Below, piece by piece: positions 34,467-42,431 of a stretch of 56,101 nt of DNA. A program made the translations under genes and the position numbers. The DNA comes from DATAVB01 sp040414495 (GTDB lineage: Bacteria > Actinomycetota > Actinomycetes > Mycobacteriales > QHCD01), in contig JBEDUI010000263.1 of assembly GCA_040414495.1 (NCBI GenBank), positions 1 through 56,101 on the forward strand. Direction: 5' to 3'. The stretch's first letter is position 1. Each line of letters starts with the position of its first letter. Below the pieces are notes generated by a model, which saw nothing but the letters and a program-made list of their open reading frames with translations, did not search any database and was not told the DNA's origin.

Positions 34467-35013
34467 AGTCCGAGTCGGCCGCCCGCAATTGGGGTGCGAC
34501 GAACGCCGCGATCGGGATCACCGGCGCCTTTGCGTTATCGCCGTCCTCGTCGTCCTTGGCCGGCTTCGTGGTCAGTTCCTCGGTCGGCGGTGCGCTGTGC
34601 AGGAACGTCGGCTGCGGCACCCGGCTGTTGCTGCTCGGAGCCGGGCTCGGGGTTCCGGCCGCCGGCTCCTCCGGGGTGTCGTCGACTTCAGGGACCTCGG
34701 TGACCGACGTGACCGGGGCGACCGACCGCACGGGCGAGGCCGGGGCAGTGGACTTGACCGGTTCAACCGGGGCAGCCGACTTGACCGATTCAACCGGCGC
34801 GGCCTGCTGCTGGGTCGGCGGCGCGACCCGGTGCAGCGGGCTCGGTCCGCGGCGATGCTGACGCCAGTCGGAACGGTTGTGCACCACGACCGATGTCTCG
34901 GAGAGAACCTCTATCCGGCTCGCGTCGCCGCCGGCCTGGCGGAGGGCATCACTCCACACGTCGGGATGCACCGTGGTCACGGTGACGGGCTCGGTTGGCC
35001 TACGACGGGACAT
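34462..35013 (-). CDS. Pro/Ala-rich repeat protein of unknown function
   Basis: The 183-residue protein has a 55-residue N-terminal segment that looks folded (TVTTVHPDVWSDALRQAGG...IEVLSETSVVVHNRSDW). It is followed by a low-complexity Ala-Pro-Val-Ser region with a 9-residue repeat, of which VESVKSAAP, VEPVKSTAP and PVRSVAP are copies. The underlying 27-bp repeat is near exact at 34751-34777 and 34778-34804. The C-terminus is acidic. There is no signal peptide. Its stop codon lies inside the right end of repeat copy D, so the element may have set the present C-terminus. Confidence 0.6.
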   Translation of the reverse strand: MSRRRPTEPVTVTTVHPDVWSDALRQAGGDASRIEVLSETSVVVHNRSDWRQHRRGPSPLHRVAPPTQQQAAPVESVKSAAPVEPVKSTAPASPVRSVAPVTSVTEVPEVDDTPEEPAAGTPSPAPSSNSRVPQPTFLHSAPPTEELTTKPAKDDEDGDNAKAPVIPIAAFVAPQLRAADSDS

Positions 35014-35117
35014 GTCAAGAACTGTAGACGGCCAACCTAGGCCACCACGTACCCACCGGTCCTCGCAACGGGTCGGATTGACACCGGACGAACCAATTGC
35101 CCAAGCTGGTCCACATC

Positions 35118-35888
35118 ATGAACCAATATGTTCGAACATTCCCCACCGCTGAGGCGCTCGGCCGGACGCTGGCCGGGCAGATCGCGGACGGTCTCACCGT
35201 GGCCGCCGCGGCGGGTCGCCGGTACGTACTCGGCTGTCCCGGTGGCCGGTCGGCGCGTACGACGTACCGGGCGCTCGTCGCGGAAGTGCGGCGGCGCCGG
35301 CTCGCGGTCGACCACCTGGTCATCGCGATGATGGACGAGTACGTGCAGCCCAAGCCGGGCGGATTCGCCTGTGTACCGGCCGATGCGCACTTCAGCTGCC
35401 GCGGCTTCGCCGATCGGGAGATCGCCGGACCGCTGGCGGCCGCGGCTGGGACGGACGTCGAGGTGTGGCTGCCCGATCCGGAATGCCCGGCCGAATACGA
35501 CGAGCGGTTGCGGGCGGCCGGCGGGATCGATCTGTTCATCCTGGCCAGCGGGGCCAGCGACGGCCACGTCGCGTTCAATCCACCGGGAACGGCTGCCTGT
35601 GAGCGCACCCGGGTGGTCGAGTTGGCCGCGAGCACCCGGCGCGACAACGTGGCGACGTTCCCGGAATTCACCGGACCCGACGACGTACCGACGCACGGCG
35701 TGACCGTAGGACCGGCGACCATCGCCGAGCAGTCCCACCGGGCCGTCCTCGTACTGCTCGGGCCGGACAAGCGCCAGGCCTACCAACGGATAACGACCGC
35801 CGCGCGCTATGGCCCGGACTGGCCCGCGACCATCATCGCGCAGTGTCCGAACGCGGAGATTTTTGCCGATCAGGCCGCAATGGCGTGA
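35118..35888 (+). CDS. Glucosamine-6-phosphate deaminase / 6-phosphogluconolactonase-like protein
   Basis: The 256-residue protein belongs to the NagB/SugarP_isomerase fold. The signature ASGASDGHVAFNPPG matches the active-site loop (G-x-S/A-D/G-G-H-x-A-F-N) of NagB-type enzymes, and the early Rossmann-like segment YVLGCPGGRSARTTYRALV matches the phosphate-binding loop. ATG 35118 is used; a TTG start at 35097 is possible. Next to a ROK kinase and LacI regulator it suggests amino-sugar or hexose phosphate turnover. Which isomerase/hydrolase activity it has is not determined. Confidence 0.8.
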   Translation: MNQYVRTFPTAEALGRTLAGQIADGLTVAAAAGRRYVLGCPGGRSARTTYRALVAEVRRRRLAVDHLVIAMMDEYVQPKPGGFACVPADAHFSCRGFADREIAGPLAAAAGTDVEVWLPDPECPAEYDERLRAAGGIDLFILASGASDGHVAFNPPGTAACERTRVVELAASTRRDNVATFPEFTGPDDVPTHGVTVGPATIAEQSHRAVLVLLGPDKRQAYQRITTAARYGPDWPATIIAQCPNAEIFADQAAMA

Positions 35889-35927
35889 CTCCCGCGGGCG
35901 ACGCCCGCACGGGCTGATAATCGGAGC

Positions 35928-36269
35928 ATGACCGACTTAGTGCAGGTGACCACGACCGTGGATTCCGCCCATGCTGCCGCCGAATTGGCCCAGTCCGTAG
36001 TGAGTGCGCGGCTGGCCGCCTGCGCTCAGGTCCTGGGACCGATCAGCAGCGTCTACTGGTGGCAGGACGCGTTGCAGCATGACCACGAACACCAGATCGT
36101 CTTCAAGACCACCCTGGCGCGATATCCCGCGCTCGAAGCCCATTTGCGGGCTGAGCATTCGTACGAAGAACCCGAGATCGTCGCCGTCCCGATCATCACC
36201 GGCAGCGCCGGCTACCTGGCCTGGATCGAAAACGAAACTCAGGCGTCCCGGGTCGATCCCCTCCGTTGA
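35928..36269 (+). CDS. cutA: CutA1-type divalent-ion tolerance protein
   Basis: The 113-residue protein is a typical trimeric CutA1: VQVTTTVDSAHAAAELAQSVVSARLAACAQVLGPISSVYWW, then HQIVFKTTLARYPALEAHLRAEHSYEEPEIVAVPI. CutA1 was first associated with divalent-cation, including copper, tolerance, although its mechanism remains open. It precedes the csoR-copA operon by 52 nt in the same orientation but lies upstream of the operator, so it is probably not part of the copper-induced transcript. Confidence 0.92.
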   Translation: MTDLVQVTTTVDSAHAAAELAQSVVSARLAACAQVLGPISSVYWWQDALQHDHEHQIVFKTTLARYPALEAHLRAEHSYEEPEIVAVPIITGSAGYLAWIENETQASRVDPLR

Positions 36270-36277
36270 CCGTCGAT

Positions 36278-36296
36278 GATACGGTAGGGGGGTATC
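36278..36296 (+). promoter_or_regulatory. Candidate CsoR operator and copper promoter
   Basis: GATACGGTAGGGGGGTATC is an inverted repeat (GATAC/GTATC) around a G-rich centre, 25 nt upstream of csoR. CsoR operators are G/C-tract palindromes of this kind located within the promoter. TTGACC at 36266-36271 is a plausible -35 element. The gene order makes autoregulation the natural reading. Confidence 0.72.
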
Positions 36297-36321
36297 GTAG
36301 GAGCGGCTCCCGGAGGGTCCG

Positions 36322-36603
36322 ATGCACGGCTACACCAGCAACAAGGATGACTACCTCAAGCGGCTGCGCCGGATCGAAGGCCAGGTCCGTGGCCTGCAGA
36401 AGATGGTCGACGACGACAAGTACTGCATCGACATCCTGACCCAGGTTTCGGCCGCCACCAAGGCACTGCAATCGGTGGCGATCGGGCTGCTCGAGGAGCA
36501 CATGGCGCACTGCGTCGCTGACGCGGTGGCCGAGGGCGGTGACACCGCGACGGCCAAGGTCAAGGAAGCCTCCGACGCGATCGCCCGCCTCGTCCGGTCG
36601 TGA
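36322..36603 (+). CDS. csoR: CsoR family copper-sensing repressor
   Basis: The 93-residue all-helical protein carries the Cu(I) ligand set Cys35, His60 and Cys64 (DKYCID, EEHMAHC), together with the RLRRIEGQVRGLQKMV helix that defines the family. CsoR binds its operator when apo and releases it on Cu(I) binding. CGGAGGGTCCG precedes the ATG by a short spacing. The stop overlaps the copA GTG by 4 nt, so the two are coupled. Confidence 0.95.
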   Translation: MHGYTSNKDDYLKRLRRIEGQVRGLQKMVDDDKYCIDILTQVSAATKALQSVAIGLLEEHMAHCVADAVAEGGDTATAKVKEASDAIARLVRS

Positions 36604-38789
36604 AAACCGATACGACCCAGCACCAGATCGAGCTGGCCATCGGCGGCATGACGTGTGCCTCCTGCGCGACCCGGATCGAGAAGCGGCTGAACCGACTCGA
36701 CGGCGTGGCGGCCACGGTCAACTACGCCACCGAGCAGGCCCAGGTGCATTACCCCGACGCGGTGAGCGTCGCCGACCTCATCGCGCAGGTCGAAAAGGCC
36801 GGCTACACCGCCGAAGTGCCGACTGCTGAGCCGGACGAGGCCGATCCCGCCTCGACGTTGCGTTGGCGGCTTCTCGTCTCCACGATCCTGGCCATTCCGG
36901 TGATCGTGCTGTCGATGGTGCCGGCGCTGCAGTTCGACTATTGGCAGTGGGTCGCGCTGGCGTTGGCCACCCCGGTCGTCGCCTGGGGCGGCTGGCCGTT
37001 CCACCGTGCCGCCTGGACGAACCTGCGGCACGGCACCGCCACGATGGACACGTTGATCAGCCTCGGTACGTTGGCCGCGCTCGGTTGGTCGGTGTACGCG
37101 CTGGTCTTCGGCGATGCCGGGATGATCGGGACCCGGATGGGCTTCAACCTCACGGTCGCGGGCAGCGGGCACGACGAGATCTACCTGGAGGCGGCCGCCG
37201 GCGTCACCGTGTTCCTGCTGGCCGGGCGGTATTTCGAGGCCCGGGCCAAGCGCCGGGCCGGTGCGGCGTTGCGGGCGCTGCTGTCGCTCGGAGCCAAGGA
37301 CGTGGCGGTGCTGCGGGACGGCGCCGAGGTCCGGGTCCCGATCGGCGAGCTGGCGGTGGGCGACCGGTTCGTGGTCCGGCCCGGGGAGAAGGTCGCGACC
37401 GACGGCGTCATCGTGGACGGCTCGTCCGCCATCGACGGCAGCATGCTCACCGGCGAATCGGTCCCGGTCGAGGTCGGGCCGGGCGACGCGGTCACCGGGG
37501 CGACGGTCAACGTCGGCGGCCGGCTGGTGGTCGAGGCGACCCGGATCGGTGCCGATACCCAGTTGGCGCAGATGGCCCGGCTGGTCACCGAAGCGCAGAA
37601 CGGCAAGGCGGCCGTGCAGCGGCTGGCCGACCGGGTTGCCGCCGTATTCGTACCGGTAGTGCTGGTGATCGCGGCTGGGACGCTCGTGGTCTGGCTGGCG
37701 GCGACCGGATCGACGACGGAGGCGTTCACCGCGGCGGTCGCGGTGCTGATCATCGCCTGCCCGTGCGCGCTCGGCCTGGCGACGCCGACCGCGCTGCTGG
37801 TCGGCACCGGTCGTGGTGCGGCGCTGGGCATCCTGATCAAGGGACCGGAGATCCTGGAATCGACCCGCGCGGTCGACACGATCGTGCTGGACAAGACCGG
37901 CACGGTGACGACGGGTCGGATGAGCCTGCGCGAGGTCGTACCGGTCGAGGGCGCGCAGCTCGCGCTGCGGTTGGCCGGCGCGGTCGAAGCGGCCTCCGAG
38001 CATCCGGTGGCCCGGGCGATCGCGGCCGCGGCCGACGGTCCGTTGCCGCCGGTCGAGGACTTCCGGAGCACCGAGGGACTCGGTGTCGCCGGCGTGGTCG
38101 AGGGACACGTGGTCCGGGTCGGCCGGGCGCGGCAGCTGTCCGATTGGGTCGTGTCGGAGGACCTGGTCCGCGCGCAGGAGGCGGCGCAGTTGGCCGGCCA
38201 CACGGCCGTGTTGGCCGGTTGGGATGGCGTAGCGCGGGCGGTTCTCGTCGTCGCGGACACGGTGAAGCCGACCTCGGCCGAGGCGGTAACCCGACTGCGC
38301 GAGCTGGGCCTGCACCCGGTACTGCTCACGGGCGACAACGAGCGGGCCGCCCGGACGGTGGCCGACTCGGTCGGTATTGACGAGGTGATCGCGGACGTAC
38401 TGCCGCAGGACAAGGTCGCTCAGGTCCGCCAACTGCAAGCCGAGGGCCGGGTCGTGGCGATGGTCGGCGACGGCGTGAACGACGCGGCCGCATTGGCCCA
38501 GGCCGATCTGGGGTTGGCAATGGGTACCGGGACCGACGTTGCGATCGAGGCGGCCGATCTGACGCTGGTACGGGGCGATCTGCGGGCGGTTACTGATGCG
38601 ATTGCGCTGTCCCGGGCCACGCTGGCCACGATCAAGGGCAATTTGTTCTGGGCGTTCGCCTATAACGTGGCCGCGATTCCGTTGGCAGCGTTGGGATTTC
38701 TGAACCCAATGATCGCCGGTGCCGCAATGGCGTTCTCCAGCGTTTTCGTGGTGACCAACAGTTTGCGGCTGCGCCGATTTGCGGCCTGA
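36600..38789 (+). CDS. copA: Copper-transporting P1B-type ATPase
   Basis: The 729-residue pump begins with one heavy-metal-associated domain (GGMTCASC, Cys19 and Cys22) and has eight membrane helices. Signature motifs appear in order: TGES in SMLTGESVPVE, the intramembrane CPC in IIACPCALGLATPT, the phosphorylation motif LDKTGTVTTG, the HP locus in ASEHPVARA, and the nucleotide-domain motif VGDGVNDAAAL. The CPC plus a single HMA domain fits a Cu(I) exporter. GTG 36600 is coupled to csoR. Confidence 0.96.
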   Translation: MKTDTTQHQIELAIGGMTCASCATRIEKRLNRLDGVAATVNYATEQAQVHYPDAVSVADLIAQVEKAGYTAEVPTAEPDEADPASTLRWRLLVSTILAIPVIVLSMVPALQFDYWQWVALALATPVVAWGGWPFHRAAWTNLRHGTATMDTLISLGTLAALGWSVYALVFGDAGMIGTRMGFNLTVAGSGHDEIYLEAAAGVTVFLLAGRYFEARAKRRAGAALRALLSLGAKDVAVLRDGAEVRVPIGELAVGDRFVVRPGEKVATDGVIVDGSSAIDGSMLTGESVPVEVGPGDAVTGATVNVGGRLVVEATRIGADTQLAQMARLVTEAQNGKAAVQRLADRVAAVFVPVVLVIAAGTLVVWLAATGSTTEAFTAAVAVLIIACPCALGLATPTALLVGTGRGAALGILIKGPEILESTRAVDTIVLDKTGTVTTGRMSLREVVPVEGAQLALRLAGAVEAASEHPVARAIAAAADGPLPPVEDFRSTEGLGVAGVVEGHVVRVGRARQLSDWVVSEDLVRAQEAAQLAGHTAVLAGWDGVARAVLVVADTVKPTSAEAVTRLRELGLHPVLLTGDNERAARTVADSVGIDEVIADVLPQDKVAQVRQLQAEGRVVAMVGDGVNDAAALAQADLGLAMGTGTDVAIEAADLTLVRGDLRAVTDAIALSRATLATIKGNLFWAFAYNVAAIPLAALGFLNPMIAGAAMAFSSVFVVTNSLRLRRFAA

Positions 38790-38813
38790 GTACGGACGAG
38801 TCCGGACACAAAA

Positions 38814-38853
38814 CGGCGAGCCGGGCGGCGCTCACGCGCGCGTCGGCTCGCCG
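38814..38853 (-). terminator. Intrinsic terminator for small minus-strand gene
   Basis: CGGCGAGCCG and CGGCTCGCCG are exact 10-nt arms with a 20-nt loop. On the minus strand a TTTTGTG run follows directly (AAAA at the plus-strand left side), so it terminates the 41-codon gene at 38870. It may also serve copA from the other side. Confidence 0.7.
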
Positions 38854-38869
38854 GCCGGCCGTACCTCTA

Positions 38870-38995
38870 TCAGGCGGAGCGCTTGCGCTCGCGGGCGCTT
38901 TCGCGTGCCGCCTGCGCGGCCTTGATGTTGCGCAGGGTGTTCTCGTAGGACAGGACAGCTGCTCGGATCTCTTCTGGAGTCTTCCGCTCGCTCAT
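38870..38995 (-). CDS. 41-residue small protein, highly basic and helical
   Basis: This gene starts at ATG 38995 with a strong GGGAGG ribosome binding site 5 nt upstream, and it ends 16 nt before a good terminator, so it is an intact transcription unit. The product begins SERKTPEEIRAAV, runs as one amphipathic helix and ends with ARESARERKRSA. No family is recognised, but such a lysine/arginine-rich short helical protein recalls small actinobacterial nucleoid- or RNA-polymerase-associated proteins; that is only a resemblance. Confidence 0.72.
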   Translation of the reverse strand: MSERKTPEEIRAAVLSYENTLRNIKAAQAARESARERKRSA

Positions 38996-39008
38996 GCGTA
39001 CCTCCCTG

Positions 39009-39212
39009 TTATGGGCTGCCCACCCATTGTGAATAAGCCTCGCGTCGGTCGCCCAGCGGTCCCCACAAGTGACTCCGTGTGGTCCAGATCCCCTGGCGTT
39101 CGGCCATCACACGAGCCGCTTTCTGGCCTACCTGGTGTTGCCCTTCCAGGCAGTCGATCCTCGGTGTCGTTCCGATCCAGCCGGTCAAGGGCCATGAAAG
39201 ACTGGCCAGCAT
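39009..39212 (-). CDS. Possible small protein upstream of the 41-residue gene
   Basis: A 67-residue frame ends 13 nt before the 41-residue gene on the same strand. Its C-terminal half (VGQKAARVMAERQGIW...RREAYSQWVGSP) looks protein-like, but the start codon has no clear ribosome binding site and a competing frame (38992-39222) covers the same bases. I list it as a possibility only. The rest of 38996-39248 contains the promoters of both flanking genes. Confidence 0.2.
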   Translation of the reverse strand: MLASLSWPLTGWIGTTPRIDCLEGQHQVGQKAARVMAERQGIWTTRSHLWGPLGDRREAYSQWVGSP

Positions 39213-39248
39213 GGACGTTCATTCCGTAAGCAGGGTGGGATAAGCCGC

Positions 39249-40709
39249 GTGGCCGATGTCGAAACCTTCGGGCTGATCGTCCTCATCACCGCCATCGCCT
39301 GTCTGCTCGCGGTCCTGTCGAACCGCCTGAGCGAGCACATCCGAGTGCCGGCGCCGGTGATCTTCCTGCTGTGCGCGGCAATTGCGTCGGAACTGCGGCC
39401 CTCGTTGTACGACATCTCGACCCAGTCGGTGCAGCGTATCGTCACGGTCGCCCTGGCGGTCATTCTGTTCGACGGCGGAATGAACATCGGCTGGCGACGA
39501 TTTCGTTCCGCGGCCGGATCGATCGGCCTCGTCGGTATTGTCGGGACATTTCTGACCGCGGGTGGCGTCGCACTACTTGCCAATCTTGTTTTCGGATTCG
39601 GCTGGAAATCCTCCCTGTTGTTGGGTACGGCGCTCGCCCCGACCGATCCTGCGGTGGTGTTCTCGGTGCTGGGACGCCGGCAGATCGGTGGCCGCGCCGG
39701 CACCATTCTGGAAGGCGAGTCGGGGGCCAACGACCCGGTCGGCATCGCATTGCTGTTGAGCATTCTGATGGCGTCCGGCTCGGGTGCCGCGGTTATCGGC
39801 CACGGGGTGCAGGAATTTGTACTGCAGATGGTTGTCGGTTTGGCGATCGGACTGGCCGGTGGCACCGCGCTGCTGTACTTCATGCGCCGGGTGCCATTGC
39901 CCAACGCCGCGCTCTATCCACTTCGGACATTGGCCGGTGGACTGGCGCTGTACGGATTGGCCACGATCGCGCACGGCTCCGGTTTTCTCGCCGTATTCAC
40001 GGCCGGAATTCTCATTGGCGACGAACGCGCCCCGTACAAGGTCGAGATCGAACGGTTCCACTCGGCCCTGGCCAGTCTGGGGGAAATCGTAGCCTTCGTG
40101 GTGTTGGGGCTCACTGTCCACTTGGGATCGCTTGGGGACAACCACATCTGGGCCATCGGGTTGGCGTTGGCCGCGTTGCTGACGTTTGTCGTACGACCGT
40201 TGCTGGTGGGTCTGTTGCTGGTGCCGATCAACCTGCGCCGTGGAGAAAAGGGGTTCATCTTGTGGTCGGGGTTGAAAGGCGCGGTCCCGATTCTGCTCGG
40301 CACGTTCATCGTCGCGGAGGGTGTGCGGGACAGTACGAAGATCTACGGCCTGATATTCATGGTCGTCGCGTTCTCGGTGATCGTGCAGGGCAGCCTGGTG
40401 CCGACCGTGGCGCGCGCGACCCACGTGCCGATGCAGACGATCGAGCCGGAGCCGTGGACCGCCGGCGTGCGGTTGCGGGACGAGCCGGAGGACCTGCGGC
40501 GGTACGTGGTCGCCGAGGGTTCGATCGCGGACGGCTCGATGATCGCGGATCTGCCTGTGGGTGAGGAGATCTGGATCAGCCTGGTGACGCGCGATGGCCG
40601 TTTGGTGCCGATCCGTGGCAACACGGCGCTGCGGGCCGGCGACGAGGTGCTGGCGATCGTCGACCCCGACCATTCCGAGGATCCGCGCCGACTTTTCGTA
40701 CGGCCATAA
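39249..40709 (+). CDS. Cation/proton antiporter with C-terminal TrkA-C domain
   Basis: The 486-residue protein has about 12 membrane helices of the CPA superfamily. The ion-binding region reads LGTALAPTDPAVVFSVLG...EGESGANDPVGIALL, as in NhaP/CvrA-type Na+ or K+/H+ antiporters. A soluble tail of about 80 residues (GVRLRDEPEDLRRYVVAEGSIADGS...RAGDEVLAIVDP) is a TrkA-C (RCK_C) regulatory domain. It starts at GTG 39249. The stop abuts the stop of the convergent Rsm22-like gene with no gap. Confidence 0.9.
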   Translation: MADVETFGLIVLITAIACLLAVLSNRLSEHIRVPAPVIFLLCAAIASELRPSLYDISTQSVQRIVTVALAVILFDGGMNIGWRRFRSAAGSIGLVGIVGTFLTAGGVALLANLVFGFGWKSSLLLGTALAPTDPAVVFSVLGRRQIGGRAGTILEGESGANDPVGIALLLSILMASGSGAAVIGHGVQEFVLQMVVGLAIGLAGGTALLYFMRRVPLPNAALYPLRTLAGGLALYGLATIAHGSGFLAVFTAGILIGDERAPYKVEIERFHSALASLGEIVAFVVLGLTVHLGSLGDNHIWAIGLALAALLTFVVRPLLVGLLLVPINLRRGEKGFILWSGLKGAVPILLGTFIVAEGVRDSTKIYGLIFMVVAFSVIVQGSLVPTVARATHVPMQTIEPEPWTAGVRLRDEPEDLRRYVVAEGSIADGSMIADLPVGEEIWISLVTRDGRLVPIRGNTALRAGDEVLAIVDPDHSEDPRRLFVRP

Positions 40710-41708
40710 CTACAGCATCGAATCGGGAATGGCCGAGCCCCAGTCGAGTTTCTTGGCCAGCCGGTAGTCCGGGTGCGATTTCGGCACCACGATGCGGCGT
40801 AGCCCGGTCCGGCTGCAGGCGACCAATTCGACCCGTTTCGGCTGCCGGCCGGGGTGGCGTAATACCCGGCCGGCAGCGCGTTCGGCGTTATCCCGGACAA
40901 AAGCCAGGTAGCTGAACTTCTCGTCCTCATAGGACAGTTCGGCGTTTTTCACCTGACGGTGCAACGCAGAGCGATTCAGTCGGGCCGAGAAATGGCACCA
41001 GTCGCCATCGGACATCGGGCAGGTCGTCTCATGTGGACACGGAGCCAGCAGACCGGCACCGGCTCCGATCAGACCGTCCCGTAACTCGCGAATAACTTCG
41101 AAGCCGGCGGTCGTACCCGGCTCGACGATAAGTAGGACACCGCGGGTGGCGGCCCAGATCGCCTGCACGGCCGCCATTCTCGGGCCGGGGTCGAGTTCCC
41201 CGAGCGCGTACGAGGCGATGACCAGGTCGTGCGGTTCCCATTCGGCGTTGCGCAGGTCGCCGCGTGTCCACCGCCAGTCGCCGTCGTTGTCGCGGGGGTC
41301 GGCTTGCCGCAGCTTTTCCCCGACCTCGAGCATGTTGGCGTCTGAATCGAGCAGCGTCAGCTCGGACACCGTGGGCCAGACCGCACCGGCCGCCCACGCC
41401 GCGGCACCGCTTCCGGCCCCGACGTCCAACAGCGTCCGTGGGGCGAAGTCGGGTCGCAGCGCCGCGGTCGCGAGCGCGGTGGTGGCAACGGCGGCGAACG
41501 TCGCGGGCAGCCGGGCCGCCGCGTAGGCCGCCGCATCGGTGGCCGACCGCACCAATGCCGCACCGGTACGGGGTCCGCGGTAGCGCTCGGTCAGGCTCTG
41601 CGACGCGTCGGCCAGCGTCCGCCGGGGAATGCCGCGCAGGACCTGCTCGATCGCCGTCCGTAATGCGGCGTCGGCTTGGGGTATTAGCGGCTCCATGACG
41701 CGGTGCAT
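40710..41708 (-). CDS. Rsm22-like small-subunit ribosomal methyltransferase-related protein
   Basis: The 332-residue protein has an N-terminal helical part, a class I methyltransferase core (TLLDVGAGSGAAAWAAG motif I, LTLLDSDANML, EPHDLVIASYALGEL) and the CPHETTCPMSDGDWCHFSARL cysteine cluster typical of Rsm22 proteins. The C-terminus is basic (VLRHPGRQPKRVELVACSRTGLRRIVVPKSHPDYR), fitting RNA binding. Rsm22 relatives act on small-subunit ribosome assembly, in mitochondria with an Fe-S cluster; the function in bacteria is less clear. Confidence 0.85.
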   Translation of the reverse strand: MHRVMEPLIPQADAALRTAIEQVLRGIPRRTLADASQSLTERYRGPRTGAALVRSATDAAAYAAARLPATFAAVATTALATAALRPDFAPRTLLDVGAGSGAAAWAAGAVWPTVSELTLLDSDANMLEVGEKLRQADPRDNDGDWRWTRGDLRNAEWEPHDLVIASYALGELDPGPRMAAVQAIWAATRGVLLIVEPGTTAGFEVIRELRDGLIGAGAGLLAPCPHETTCPMSDGDWCHFSARLNRSALHRQVKNAELSYEDEKFSYLAFVRDNAERAAGRVLRHPGRQPKRVELVACSRTGLRRIVVPKSHPDYRLAKKLDWGSAIPDSML

Positions 41709-41724
41709 CTTCGCAGGCCGACGG

Positions 41725-42267
41725 TCATTTGCCCAAGCCGTCGATCACCTCAGCGCCGGGCAGTTCGGCCAGAGCCGGCCCGGGCACCACGAGCTTGGAC
41801 CGCCGCACCCCGCTGCCGATGAGCACCCGCGGCGTGGCCACGACGGCTGCGTCGATCAGGATCGGCCAACCGTCGGGCAATCCGACCGGGGTGATGCCGC
41901 CGTACTCCATGCCGGTTTCGGCGACCGCGACGTCCATCGGCGCGAACGAGACCTTGCGTACGTCCAGCCGCTTGCGCACCACGTTGTTGATGTCGGCCCG
42001 GGTGGTCGCCAGCACCAGGCAGGCCGCCATTCGGGTCTCTCCGGAGCGCCGGCCGGCGACGACGACGCAGTTGGCCGACTCGGTCAGCTCCACGTCGTAG
42101 GCCTCGCAGAACGCCACCGTGTCGGCCAGATCCGGATCGATCTGCGCCACCGCGACCTCGTCGGCCGGTACCGACCAGCCCTCGAGCATTGCCACGACCG
42201 GGTCGGCCAGCAGATCGGTCCGGTCCTTGGCCGGATGCAGCGTCAACGATCCCATGGTGAATTCCAT
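41725..42267 (-). CDS. YbaK/EbsC-type aminoacyl-tRNA deacylase
   Basis: The 180-residue protein has the YbaK/prolyl-tRNA-editing fold: ESANCVVVAGRRSGETRMAACLVLATTRADINNVVRKRLDVRKVSFAP, then ETGMEYGGITPVGLPDGWPILIDAAVVATPRVLIGSG. Members hydrolyse mischarged Cys- or Ala-tRNA(Pro). It lies 17 nt upstream of the Rsm22-like gene in the same direction, so both may be one transcript on translation quality. Confidence 0.85.
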   Translation of the reverse strand: MEFTMGSLTLHPAKDRTDLLADPVVAMLEGWSVPADEVAVAQIDPDLADTVAFCEAYDVELTESANCVVVAGRRSGETRMAACLVLATTRADINNVVRKRLDVRKVSFAPMDVAVAETGMEYGGITPVGLPDGWPILIDAAVVATPRVLIGSGVRRSKLVVPGPALAELPGAEVIDGLGK

Positions 42268-42276
42268 GACCCCGAG

Positions 42277-42340
42277 CTTAGGGCGTGCTGCTTAAGTCCT
42301 CGGCCTGCTGCGCGGCGCCCAGACGACGACACGCCCTAAG
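42277..42340. repeat. Imperfect palindromic repeat, copy B
   Basis: The ends CTTAGGGCGTG (42277-42287) and CACGCCCTAAG (42330-42340) are exact inverse complements. The left half continues TGCTTAAGTCCT, shared with copy D, and the centre (42299-42322) is identical over 24 nt to the reverse complement of copy A. It lies in the divergent gap between the deacylase and the DHA2 pump. Confidence 0.82.
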
Positions 42341-42431
42341 ACCTGAATTTTTCGCGCTCTCATTACCTCCCGCGTAATCGACACGGCTATGCCGGCGGTG
42401 TGATCGTTGCTGCGTGAACGACGAGCTTGCT

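Noticed and set aside
36351..38438. 695-residue minus-strand frame opposite copA
   Set aside because: It is antisense to copA and csoR, His/Arg/Asp-rich with no motifs, a common effect of high GC content.
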